A DNA stretch of 64,000 nucleotides from Silurus meridionalis (Eukaryota; Chordata; Actinopteri; Siluriformes; Siluridae), in the NCBI RefSeq assembly GCF_014805685.1, contig NC_060893.1, positions 12,397,773 through 12,461,772 of the forward strand. The letters run 5' to 3'. The translations under genes were made by a program, and so were the position numbers. Below, in pieces: positions 26,265 to 41,821 of this stretch. The notes beneath the pieces are model-generated. The model saw nothing but the letters and a program-made list of their open reading frames with translations. It had not been told where the DNA came from and did not search any database. Each line of letters opens with the position of its first letter. The stretch's first letter is position 1.

Positions 26265-27554
26265 TAAAAATAAAAAATAAAAGAATGTTAATGAAGCAAC
26301 AATGTGACACAAAAGTGCACTGTGTGAATTTAATGACGTGTTCCTGAGAGAATAGTAGGAAACAAAAAGAAATTTAATACCCATAAATGAAACAGCACTG
26401 GTGTGAAATATATATATATATTATAAAGAGCCTTCCAGATTTCCTGCCATCCTTCATAAAGATTTACTGTAGAAGCATTAATAAGTATTAAACGTAAATT
26501 GAATATTTAATTATAATTGAAAAAATATTATAAACATTTAATGATGTTTTATTATATAATTATAAATAATAAGAAATTATCGTTAATAAAAGAAACAAAC
26601 ACAATTAATAGTCCTGATTTTATAACCAGTGGTCTGTAAAAATAACACTGCACAACTTTGGATTTCTGTATACGTGAGATCAAGATATCACGTGCTGCAT
26701 TCCTATTTTTACATTTATTCAATTCAACTTGGTTTTAAATTCCCGGAGAGCCTACCTCTTTTTCAATATGATGATACCCAGTATCATGTTTGCTATTAAA
26801 GAGCCCTGCAGAGAAAAACATTTCTGTCAGTCATACGATGGAAAGCACAAATTGATGGATTGATAGACAAGAGAGACGTGAAAGACTTACAGATCTGAAG
26901 ATCATGTGTAACGGCATCGAGATGTTGAAATTGAGAGCGTAGTTGTTGATAACGCTTACAGCGAAGAACATGGTCACCATTATCACATAGTTCCTATAGA
27001 GGATCAAAATGCCGAGTAGAACATGTAACAGCATGCCACTGCTAAAAAATCAATCTTTTTCTAACCAGCTATCAGCTGCAAAAACACAGGCCGAGCTGCT
27101 GTGCTATTTGTGGCTGGGAATAGATTTTCCAGCTCCACATTTAACGTCTAACGTCACATTATATATAACTATAATATTCAAACTGCATTCCTGTTTTGCT
27201 GGTATTGAAAAGAATAACTTGTTAAGAGAAACAAAAACATTCACAAATTGTGAGTAGTGAGTAGTAAATGAATGAGTTGTAAATGGCTGATATCATAACA
27301 CGTCATATCATATTATAACATGTCATATTATAGCATAACATGTCATGTCATATCATATATCATATCATATCATATATCATCGTATAAACCAGGAAACACC
27401 AGAACCTAGTACCTGGACTTCTCTTCACTTTATGTGACTTTTATACCAGCACATGGACACTAATGCCAATCACACTGAAACACTTGAATCTGTACTTCTC
27501 TCAATATATGTCATACACAGTACACACATATACATGTGTGTGTGTGTATGTGTG

Positions 27555-27629
<75 letters not shown>

Positions 27630-28473
27630 CTATCAATCAAATTCTTTACTTAATTTTCATACTTTTCTTATACTTTTATACTTTTATTCCTGGGATAAAG
27701 GATGGGTTTTAGGATGGATGGATGAAAGTATCAGTCGGTGGGTGTCTGTGTGTGGGTTGGTGGTTGGGTGTGTGGAAGGGTGGGAGGATGAATGAATAGA
27801 TAGACGGATGGATGGATGGATGGATGGATGGATGGCAGGTGGTCAGTGGATGGATAAATGGATGACTAGATGAATGAATGCTCATTTAAAGCTGGGACAA
27901 TGGGATTAATGGGAGATAAAACCTGCTGAAATATAATAAGAATGAAGTTTATTATTTCAGTAGCACAGTGAATAATCAGTGCAGGTTGTTGTGTCTACAC
28001 TGACAGTGTTAGTGTTTACCTGATTGGTATGACTGGTTTCTTGCGTCCAAAATTATTCTGGAAGATGAAGCCCTCCAGGGCAATGAAAACGAACTGGGCG
28101 AATGTGACAATATTTCCGCATCCTGGGAAATCCCTAAAGAGCCATCATAAATCATAATCATAATAAAGTCAACTTCCCTTCCCTTATGATTAATTTCTTA
28201 TTACAAAATTTAAAAAAATGTGTCTAAAGAACAGCAGGACATTGACTGACATGATAGCAAATAAACACTGTGATTATATGTGTGTTAACTGTAATAAACA
28301 CAGATACCCAGTGGAGTAGTAGTTATTAATAAGTTATTAATAGTCACAGTAGATCAACTGTATAAGGCAGTCAGTAAAAGCAGAAGTTACACCGACCTCA
28401 CTAAAACTTCCAAGAACACAACATTGCTGCAGCAGCCGACAAACACCAAAGTCACTGCAAAAGCTGTGTTCAT
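23725..28473 (-). CDS. slc35b4: Nucleotide-sugar transporter SLC35B4 (UDP-xylose/UDP-GlcNAc)
   Basis: Ten exons join in phase to 331 residues, the length of the human protein: 28397-28473, 28020-28133, 26891-26993, 26756-26805, 26093-26174, 25894-25954, 25620-25729, 24516-24591, 24085-24160, 23725-23971. Matching stretches include GCCSNVVFLE, PGCGNIVTFAQFVF, NNYALNFNISMPLHMIFRS, SLIANMILGIIILKKR, YLSIFLVSVGIFICT, KHSKEALFYN, LPGF, EIPVIG, and TTECTSLTVTLVVTLRKF. It is a multipass DMT-superfamily carrier that moves UDP-xylose and UDP-GlcNAc into the Golgi/ER lumen. The protein ends in KKTE, a KKxx-type ER-retrieval signal. It is head-to-head with golt1b (628 bases between start codons). The (TG)n in its 3' UTR is odd but probably neutral. 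Confidence 0.97.
24985..25457 (+). mobile_element. 3' fragment of a Rex1/CR1-like LINE in slc35b4 intron 7
   Basis: The stretch resembles the end of fish Rex1-type LINEs: a decayed end of the RT open frame (CTGCGGCTATTAAACTCTAC), a tail including CCCCACTGTGGGG, and a (TCTTA)n-type simple repeat at the 3' end. It is 5'-truncated and lies antisense to slc35b4. Confidence 0.6.
26236..26262. repeat. (AAT)n microsatellite
   Basis: Nine AAT units, followed by an A-rich tract; slc35b4 intron. Confidence 0.93.
27298..27380. repeat. Degenerate ATATC/ATGTC tandem tract
   Basis: Repeated 'catatcatat' and 'acatgtcat' units in slc35b4 intron 2, directly visible. Confidence 0.8.
27545..27628. repeat. (TA)n microsatellite
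   Basis: TG-rich start and then about 35 TA units; the Tyr-Ile frames over it are artefacts. Confidence 0.96.
27797..27834. repeat. (GGAT)n microsatellite
   Basis: About nine GATG units in a wider GT/GGAT-rich tract (27715-27880). Confidence 0.93.
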
Positions 28474-29101
28474 CTTCACACACTAAAAAGACTTATTCTA
28501 CAAGAGAAATACGATTAAACATACTATACTAATCCCGAGGATGCCATGTTGTCTAACACAAAAAAAAACGAAATCTCGTCAATGAAGGCAAACTCGTTCA
28601 ATGAACACGTTCGTTTAAGGTCGACTTTCAGGGTGTTGTGGACATTGTAGTCTTTACCCGGGTTTTTTCAAGTTCCAGTCGTGGTTACTAGAAAACATAT
28701 AAACTACATTTCCCATAAACCAGTGCACATCTGACTCTATGAGGTGTATTCATGACGATCAACCTCATGATCAGGGTTCCAGGAAGACGTTGAAAAATAT
28801 GTCATTAGATTTTAAAAACTAATGCTTAATTTATTGCAATTAACTTGGTAAATTATCGAGATGATGTGATTGATAAAAGTAAAGGCTAAAGTATTTGCTA
28901 ATATAACAATTAAAATCGTTTTTTGGGGACTAATTACTGACACTTACTGCGTAGCGGCAGCGCAGACACAGCTCTCTAAATGCTCCCGAGTATTGCGTAG
29001 TTACGTGTTTCCGGAAGACGTGGCGATCGCTAAAATTGTAACGGTGCGGCTTTTCGCCTTGATTTCTGCCTTACACGGAAGCGAGTTGATAAGGCGCAGA
29101 A
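28474..29101. promoter_or_regulatory. Shared divergent promoter of slc35b4 and golt1b
   Basis: Only 628 bases separate the two start codons, on opposite strands. The golt1b-proximal half holds CpG-containing stretches (CGTGTTTCCGGAAGACG near 29004, GGCGATCGC near 29022). No TATA box is obvious. The stretch probably holds both transcription starts. Confidence 0.65.
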
Positions 29102-29339
29102 ATGATCTCCCTAACCGACTCGCAGAGTGAGTGAACCTTGATTGAGTTTATCTCATTATTAGAGATCATGACCCGGGCGGGCGCTGGTGATTGGATGGGT
29201 GAAGATATCAAGGCTGCGATAGTTTGAATGAATGAGAGACATCATGGCGTGGCCTGAATCAAGCAGCCGAACTCGTGTTCTCACACAGCCGAGATCTTCA
29301 TTTAAATACTTACCTGTAACATTTAATCTCACCAGAAGC

Positions 29340-29397
<58 letters not shown>

Positions 29398-29444
29398 GTA
29401 TGCATGTATATATATGTGTGTGTGTATAAATGTATGCATGTGTG

Positions 29445-29503
<59 letters not shown>

Positions 29504-29523
29504 TGTATATATATGTATATGTG

Positions 29524-29556
<33 letters not shown>

Positions 29557-31726
29557 TCAGGGCTGAATGTAATTGAATTCAGTTCATTTGTATAGAACGT
29601 CTAACAGTGGACATTGTCCCAGAACAACTCAACAGAGTGGTTATAAAATATGAATTTCTGAGTTTATAAATAAGTCTATAAATGTATTACTAATAATGTG
29701 ATAATGTGAGGCGACTGTGGCAAGGAAAACTCCCTGAGATGGTGTAAAGAAACCTTGAGAGGAACCAGACTGAAAAGGGAACCATCCTCAACTAAGTGGC
29801 ACCGATTATCCATGTTTTTCCATTCCTGTTTGTCTAATGATGATTTTCTCTGTTTGAACAGAAATTGGGATGGGATTAACAGGCTTTGGTGTGTTTTTCC
29901 TTTTCTTTGGGATGATCCTGTTCTTTGATAAAGCTCTGCTGGCCATCGGAAATGTGAGTGTGATGACCTCTGTGACAGATGACTAATTAGACCTACTCAT
30001 ACCATACTTTAATTATCAAGCATATAAATGCTGAGTAATTGTGTGTGTGTTTTCAGATCTTGTTTGTTGCAGGCTTGTCATTTGTTATTGGCCTGGAGCG
30101 CACTTTCAGATTCTTCTTCCAGCGACACAAAGTGAAAGCTACAGGATTCTTTCTGGGGGGTGTGTTTGTGGTGTTGATCGGATGGCCGATCATCGGCGTG
30201 GTGTTGGAGATTTATGGCTTCTTCCTCCTTTTCAGGTGAGTTTGGTACACTCCGATATTAGTTAAGATTTACTCGAGCTTTACTGCATGCTTTTTTTTTT
30301 GGTGTTTGTGCTATAATGTGTAGGAGATGAGTGTTTAATTTGCCTTCTAGGAAAATCATGGAATATATATATAAAAAAAAAAAAAAAAAGTGTTTTATAA
30401 TTAGCTCTTCCAAAATGCTGATTATTTCCTGGGGGACAGTATTTTCACAGGACAGCGAGGACATAACGCCACCTGTTAAATCGCATTGTTTATGTCGTAC
30501 TTTGTAAAACTTTTTGGATTATGTGTGAGTTGTATGAAGGCTGAGACAGCTGTTAGCTATTTAAAGCTCACATCTGTCTGTATGTTGTAGGGGCTTCTTC
30601 CCGGTGGCAGTAGGCTTCATTAGAAGAATACCCATTCTTGGGTCACTGCTTAATCTTCCTGGCATCAGTGGGGTAAATACTGCACATCATGGTTTATACA
30701 TTAACACTGGGTTTAATGCATTGGGGGTTCAGAAGTACGTTTGTTATAAAGAGTAGAGGGACGAGATGAATGTGTTACACATAGTCCTAAAGTGATCATA
30801 CTGTAAGAACCTTCCATCCTCAGTGAGTTTACTCACAACTCAAGTGTTCCTACAACACTGACCTTTTACCAAAAAATAATAAATTACTATTTCTTGTAAC
30901 TATATAACAATAAAACCAAGAGAATGACCACATACAAAGGAGACTCTTGATTATATACAGTTTTAATTTCAATGGATTGAGTTGAAAGCTTAAGTAAAAT
31001 ATTATTTTGAGATGAAATGTCTCTATGGTGTATAGACTCCTTTACAAATTGCCCCTTATTAATCTACTACAGAGGAGGTGAAAATGTCTGTATCACTATC
31101 TTGTGTGATCAGACTACACTGCAGTTGCTCGTTTTGTTTTCTTCTTACGTTAATCACCAAAGCAGTGGGAAATAAACAAGTGTTGTGCCAGGCCTCGATT
31201 ATTTTGCGATCATGCATGCCATCAGCAAAAGGATCTGTGCTGATGTCTATAGTAATTTTTGAAACTGATTGCTTTTTCTTAAACCGTGATTTCCCACTGT
31301 AGGTGTCCAGTTGCTCTGTACAACGATTGTTTTGTAGTTTGCTCAAATTCACCCATGCAGAACAAAACTACATTCCAGGCTTCACATACTGACAGGTGTG
31401 ACGTGTAGCAGGCCAATAAAATAAATCCCAATATAATTTCATGTAATAGTAATTGTAATATTATTCCGATTAGCTTAATTAAGAGAAACATAAAAATGCA
31501 TATTAAAGACTCTCACTAATCGAGTGAGATCAGTTAATTGATCAAAGTAAGTCAAATCTGATGCATTTGAGAATCATTTCCTTTGATTGATTTGTCCTTT
31601 GAAAAGATCACCGACATTATACGATTATATGAATTATATAAATTGTGATCAGTAATAACTGTTTCTTTGGTTTTTGTTTTTTTTTAGTTGGTGGACAAAG
31701 TCGGTGAAAGCAACGCCATGGTATAA
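29102..31726 (+). CDS. golt1b: Vesicle transport protein GOT1B (Golgi transport 1B)
   Basis: Five exons join in phase to 138 residues, the human length: 29102-29126, 29862-29953, 30057-30235, 30591-30672, 31688-31726. The protein begins MISLTDSQKIGMGLTGFGVF and ends VDKVGESNAMV, nearly identical to human GOLT1B. It is a four-helix membrane protein of the ER/Golgi related to yeast Got1p, involved in COPII-dependent ER-Golgi traffic. The first exon codes for only eight residues plus one base. Donor and acceptor sites are all GT/AG. It is convergent with ldhb; in human GOLT1B and LDHB are also close on 12p12. Confidence 0.98.
29342..29556. repeat. Compound microsatellite (TG)n-(TA)n-(TGTC)n in golt1b intron 1
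   Basis: Three tracts follow each other: TG at 29342-29392, TA at 29448-29499 and TGTC at 29522-29556. Confidence 0.95.
29561..29811. repeat. Interspersed fish repeat in golt1b intron 1
   Basis: Contains 'ggcaaggaaaactccctgag' and 'gaaccagactgaaaaggga', stretches widely repeated in fish genomes. It is non-coding; I do not know its family. Confidence 0.55.
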
Positions 31727-32391
31727 CAAAAACAAAGTGCATATATCTTTTTTCCTCTGTGTTGTCACCACTTATTTAAACTCTTCAATCTTGTTTGTAA
31801 CTTGACGCCCTTTTGGCAACCAGTCAATGCCTGGAATGAGACTTTCTCATGTTTGAGAAAAGGCCGTATGTTTACGTGGCACATAAGGTCACCTTATAAA
31901 AGCGATTTGACCAATAGAAAGCTGTTATTTCTGGGAACTGATCCACAGCCCAAATTGGGCTCTGCTACTTTCTCTGCTACATACCTCCATCAGAGAGGTA
32001 ACACCGACTTGAACCAACAGAGGGTGTTTTAATTGGTGTACCAATTTTTCCTGGCTTCTGAACGAGCTGCTGTGGAGGAACAGAATTTTTGCTATTTCAG
32101 TCTTAGCTTTCCTTGCCGCTGTTACAGAATCGAAAGATGTCCATGTGTGAAGGTGTTACTGGAAATCTGAAATCTTGTTCCGGTGCCAACTTTTTTTTTT
32201 TTTTTTTTTTTTTGTGCTGTATTGAAGCTGTTGCAAGAACGGCACACTTTATGAGCCACAAACTCTCATCATGTTACTGGCTCAGGAATTAGTAGCTTTT
32301 GTGAAACAAACATGATACTACATGTAAATACGTATTTTAAATAATGTATAAGACCGATGTACATTTTTTTACACAGAGACAGCAACAATTT

Positions 32392-32397
32392 AATAAA
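32392..32397 (+). terminator. Candidate polyadenylation signal of golt1b
   Basis: AATAAA lies about 665 bases after the golt1b stop and only 36 bases from the opposing signal of ldhb. Confidence 0.55.
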
Positions 32398-32432
32398 ACT
32401 CTCAATGTCTGTAGGTATTGGCTATTTGAGTC

Positions 32433-32438
32433 TTTATT
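32433..32438 (-). terminator. Candidate polyadenylation signal of ldhb
   Basis: TTTATT on the plus strand (AATAAA in the sense of ldhb), about 205 bases after the ldhb stop. Confidence 0.55.
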
Positions 32439-32643
32439 TCCAAACTTTAGCAACAATCAAGTACGAATGTGCACATTCTATGTTTCATACATTTTACATG
32501 GTGATTGCACATAGATCAGAGCTGCATCTAGACCAGCATCTGCATTTGATCATGTTAGTGTTCTAAACAAACCATCTAAAGTTGCTGTGTCAGTCAACAT
32601 GTTTGCTCAAAAAGCTTGTTAAGAAGTTTCTTGTATGCAGGAC

Positions 32644-37388
<4,745 letters not shown>

Positions 37389-37943
37389 GTTTTGTGCTGC
37401 AAAAAAAGATCACACACATCAGTGCTGATATAGGAAAACATGCAGGAGTCTGTAAAATAATTCATTATTCAGAATACTAATGTTAAACGTTATTATTGAA
37501 ATGTACACTGATTAGCCATAACATTAAAACCACAAACAATGTTCTCAGTAAAGTGGCACCTGGAATATATTAGGCAGCAAGTAAACAGTCAGTTTTAAAA
37601 GTTTATGTGTTGGAAGCAGAGCAACTTTGATAAAGCAAAGTTGTGATGGTTAGTTGACTGGGTAAGTTCATCTCCAAAACAGCAGGTCTTGTAGGGTGTT
37701 TCTGGGATGCATTGATGATTACCTACCAAAAACAGTCCGAACAAAGACCATGGTCATGGTGGTCAAGGTTCCAGGCTCTCATCAGTGTGAGGAGCAAAGT
37801 ATTATCCAATCCCACAGATGCCCCACTCTAGTAAAAAAGGTTCATTCTGGCTATTGTATTAGAATGGTGGTAGAACACACAGAACATTGCAGGTGCTACC
37901 TTTAGAGCCCATTGTGACCCCTGACCACCAACAATAGTTCCTA

Positions 37944-38656
37944 CAGAGGTGGGAAGTAATGAAGTACAAATACTTTGTTACTGCGCTTAAGTGGAATCTT
38001 CTGGTATTACTTTAGTTTAAATCTATTTGGTGACATGAACAATATTTTTTCTTTTCATTGTGTGCCGTTTTTATCCCATCGACCTATTTCTTGTAATTGA
38101 GTGGCTTTTTCAATCTACCACTGGTGTTGAGACAGAGGGAGTCTGCAATGTAACATGACTGAGAACAAAGACATTCCTGACCACCTGATCATTATCATCT
38201 TTGCTGTATGGTGGGTGTTCAGCCGGGATTAATTAGATAGCAAAATATGAAATTCTTTTGTATTGATATTTTAATATCATATGAGGTCCAGTTACCAGCG
38301 TGACACTAATAAAGGTATCAGTAAAGGCTACTTTTTACTTAAGTATCTTTAAATACTTAAGTAAAAAGTCAAGTAGTTTTGGGCAGAGCTCGAATTGAGG
38401 GGGCTGGGGGGATCCGGGACCTCCCCATAAGGGACCCCAAAGTCTATTTTTTACTTGTCATGGGGGTCCCTAATGCCTTTTGGGGAGGTCCCGGATCCCC
38501 CACAGCCCCCCTCAATTCGAGCTCTGGCCCAAACTACTTTACTTTAACTGGAGTAAAAAAGTGTAGTCAGTACTTCAACTTTTACCAGACTTCTTTAAAA
38601 CATAAGTATCTGTACTTCTACTTGAATGAAGGATGTGTGTACTTTTGCCATCTCTG
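37944..38656. mobile_element. Nested non-autonomous DNA element (AGAGGTGGGAAGTA type)
   Basis: Left end CAGAGGTGGGAAGTAATG, right end CCATCTCTG; related to the element at 11722-12434 in its ends and its 'acttaagta' motifs. It carries a long foldback in its middle. No coding capacity. Confidence 0.65.
38371..38539. repeat. Long G+C-rich foldback (inverted repeat)
   Basis: The arm at 38371-38440 and the arm at 38462-38539 are near-perfect reverse complements over about 70 bases (a few indels), with a loop of about 20 bases. The arms are G-rich on one side (GGGGGATCCGGGACC) in an otherwise AT-rich surrounding. Confidence 0.92.
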
Positions 38657-40273
38657 AGTGCTTAAAAATTGGCACATGGCCTGAACCATGGAGCATTGGC
38701 AGAAAGTGGCCTGTTATGATGGATTATGTTTTCCTTTACATGATACTGATGGCTGAGTGGATGTTTGTTGCTTTCCTGTGAAAGAATTAGCACCAGGATG
38801 TAGTTGGTGGAGGCAGTGTGGATCTCTGCCAAGCCTTAGGTCCTGATATTTATGTGGATGTTACCTTGAGACATACTACTACTTAAACATTGTTGCGAAC
38901 CACATATACCCAAAAAGCATCGGAAAACTGTGCCTTGCCCCTCTGAACAAACGATCTGGTATGGTTTGAGTCACATGATAAAAGGTTTCAAGCTGTTGAC
39001 CTGATCTCTGAATTCACCAGATCTCAATCTGATCTAGCATCTGTGGGATGTGCTAGAGGTCACAGCACATCGTAAGCGGTTTTGTGGGACCTTTAATGCA
39101 TCGGTGAGTCAGAGCTGTTTGTGATGACACAAATTCACCTTCACAATATCAGGCAGGTGGTTTTAATATTATGGCTGATTGGTGTAAGTGTTTTTTAATG
39201 CAAAGCATTAAAATGCTTAAATGTGCGCCTTCTGCTTAAAGGAATTCTTATCAGCAGTTTTCAGCTTTTATATGCAATTTACACAAACAAAAATACAGGT
39301 AAACCTTTATTAAGTTCAATATTTTACATTTAAATCAACAGCCATTAGTCATGTCGTTTACTGTACATCTATAAATACATTGTTTTTCATTAGTGAGCTT
39401 ATATTTGTCCTCTGAAACACTCGTAGTATCTGTTCCAAGTCTCCTTACATCAAGGTCACATCTATGACACACCCACAGTATGGAAGACACACAAACAAAT
39501 CCACTCATCTTTCAGTACACAAATTCCGCACACTAAAACGTCCATTTGCATTGCAGCTTGATACAAACATCAGCTGAACACTTGCCTTTCCTGTAGATGC
39601 TTTGAGCTCCCAGGTACAAATACCACCATGAAATCAACATGGCAGGACAGCTGATAGGAGAGCAGGTGACTGCAGTATTTGAGCAGTGGCGTCGCCGTGC
39701 GACACTTCCTCAAAGCTGCAGCAGAAACAGAGCGAGAGGAGAGAAGAGGAAAGAAAAAGAGAGAGGAGAGGAGAGGAGAAGAGGGCCGGGTCTCAGTGAC
39801 TCCACGCCTCCTCTTCTGAGGACTATGTAATAAAACACTGAGGCTCTTCTGCAGTCAGCTAATGTTGTTACTGTAATCCAATGGCACTTTATTCCATTGA
39901 GATCCTGTTCTAAATTAACTGCTGTAACCACTAATCAAGAAAAGACCACATGATTGAATAATGAATTAGCTTTATTTAATTCATGTAATAATAAACCATT
40001 AGAAGTCATAATAAATTTGCTGACAAAACAGAAATCGCAACCTGAATTTTAAAACTCAACTGCAGTTAATGGTCATTGACTTTTAATGTAGAGATCTGCA
40101 GAATAAAATATATTCATTAATACAAATTTGTTATATATTAAGTATATTTTACATATCTATAGCTATGATTCTTAGAATGAAATCCATGACATGCCAACAT
40201 TTTCCAAAAGTATTATAAACCACAACCCACAATTACTAGTTGTGGCTATAATTAATGTTCTTAAAGATATCTA

Positions 40274-40276
<3 letters not shown>

Positions 40277-40323
<47 letters not shown>
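40277..40323. repeat. (TA)n microsatellite, left of MITE
   Basis: TA run, continued on the other side of the MITE at 40692-40717. Confidence 0.95.
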
Positions 40324-40324
<1 letters not shown>

Positions 40325-40327
<3 letters not shown>

Positions 40328-40691
40328 TACAGACCAAACGTTTGGACACACCTTCTTATTCAAAGAGTTTTCTTTATTTTCATGACTATGACACACTGAA
40401 GGCATCTAAACTATGAATTAACAAGTGGAATTATATACATAACAAAAAAGTGTGAAACAACTGAAAATATGTCATATTGTAGGTTCTTCAAAGTAGCCAC
40501 CTTTTGCCTGGATTACTGCTTTGCACACTCTTGGCATTCTCTTGATGCCTACTTTGAAGAACCTAGAATATAATTCCATGTGTTAATTCATAGTTTTGAT
40601 GCCTTCAGTGTGAATCTACAATTTTCATAGTCATGAAAATAAAGAAAACACTTTGAATGAGCAGGTGTGTCCAAACTTTTGGTCTGTACTG
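40325..40691. mobile_element. Tc1-related MITE
   Basis: 367 bases with inverted ends (CAGTACAGACCAAACGTTTG; the right end mirrors it with few differences), flanked by TA. The ends match a family very common in fish genomes. It is palindromic over much of its length (for example 'gaaggcatctaaactatgaatt' is mirrored near 40585-40610). No transposase. Confidence 0.9.
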
Positions 40692-41821
40692 TATATATAT
40701 ATATATATATATATATAGTACATTTGGTTCAGAAAAAAACGTATTCAATATCATACATACTTAGTCTGATATTTTTATTAGTTTATTAAAGAAATCTGGG
40801 GGTCTGTAAATTTAAATGGACATTAATTATAAGGCATTCAAAGGCACCTGGTTACATTTTTTTTTACTTGTTTAAGAACATCAAATTAATATCATACTAA
40901 ATTTATCCTAGCACATTTGAGAAAAATACGAATTGTTGCATCGAAATCAGATTTTAGAATGGTTTAAATTGTTAAATAGGTGAGGAAACTAATGCAACAA
41001 GCAAATCAAGTTTTTAGAACATCACAGCAGAAGGCCAACATTTTGGTTCATGCGAATTTTATATCAAATGAGAACACCATGCTTTAAAATAAGTCTGATC
41101 TTTAAGTCCAAGGCCAACTAGGTCAATTTTGAATATTATTTGCATGCCATGCCTGCCGTTTTAAAAACCCCAAATGCATATTCATGTATTCTTGAGCTGC
41201 ATAGAGATTTTATTTACACCTGGGTCACAATCAGCCTTTTCTGCCTAAAGAAAAATGTTTGAATCAGAGTACAATGGACTGAAAACCATATTCCTATTTA
41301 ACAAGAAAAAAAAGCAAAGCAAAAGAACAAAACCTTTATATTTCTCAATAAATAAAAAAGTAAGACTTATTAGCCTATTACTTAAATGACAGCGCATAAA
41401 AACAATTCAAGAAATTCAAGACAATGTAAAATTAATGTGGACATTCTTTATTTCATCCCTTTTAGCTGAATATCCAAATAATGCATTGCTGTACTTCTTG
41501 TCAGAGTGTGAACATGTAATACCTTGGAAACAAGGACTGGATATTAGATATTCTTTCAGTTGTGGAGAGTGTGTGCAAAAATGACATTTGAAAAGAATGA
41601 GAGCTTCTTGATCATCTTTTTAAATCACACTACTGACAAACAGTTTAAAACCAGATGGAATTTACTCAGATCATAATCTAAATGAAATCCTCTATACATG
41701 GAGGAAATCTCAGTGTCCAGGTGACTGAGATCAACTGCAGCCTGGGAGGAACAGTGTAGCAGTGGGAGCTTAAATATAGAAAACAGGAGGGCAAATGATG
41801 GACAGGGGATTAAGCAGTTTT

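Larger units (their letters stand above)
37504..39186 (+). mobile_element. Mariner/Tc1-type relic with nested insertion
   Basis: The ends are inverted copies of about 28 bases: ACTGATTAGCCATAACATTA at the left and TAATATTATGGCTGATTGGT at the right. Near 39012-39060 the plus strand still encodes NSPDLN..HLWDVLE, the last catalytic block of Tc1/mariner transposases. Many stops elsewhere. The element is interrupted by a second element at 37944-38656. Confidence 0.8.
39187..41821. other. ldhb 5' flank and slc25a3 3' flank
   Basis: The stretch near 39640-39830 is G+C-richer with CpGs (GGCGTCGCCGTGCGAC) and may hold the ldhb promoter and non-coding first exon on the minus strand; this is not proven. 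The rest is AT-rich with a MITE in a TA tract. A TTTATT at 41447-41452 (AATAAA on the minus strand) may end the slc25a3 transcript. Confidence 0.45.

Noticed and set aside
27453..27795. Tyr/Ile-rich open frames
   Set aside because: Products of the (TA)n microsatellite.
28397..28402. Alternative donor GTGAGG for slc35b4 exon 1
   Set aside because: It breaks the phase with exon 2; the donor GTCGGT five bases later restores the expected residues R-D-F-P-G-C-G.
28870..29130. 86-residue open frame covering the golt1b start
   Set aside because: It is in a different frame from the golt1b first codon, and the golt1b exon is certain from splice phase and protein match.
29310..29595. Cys/Val- and His/Thr-rich open frames
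   Set aside because: Products of (TG)n and (TA)n repeats read in both strands.
31059..31352. 97-residue minus-strand frame inside golt1b intron 4
   Set aside because: No recognisable protein; overlapped by unrelated frames on the other strand.
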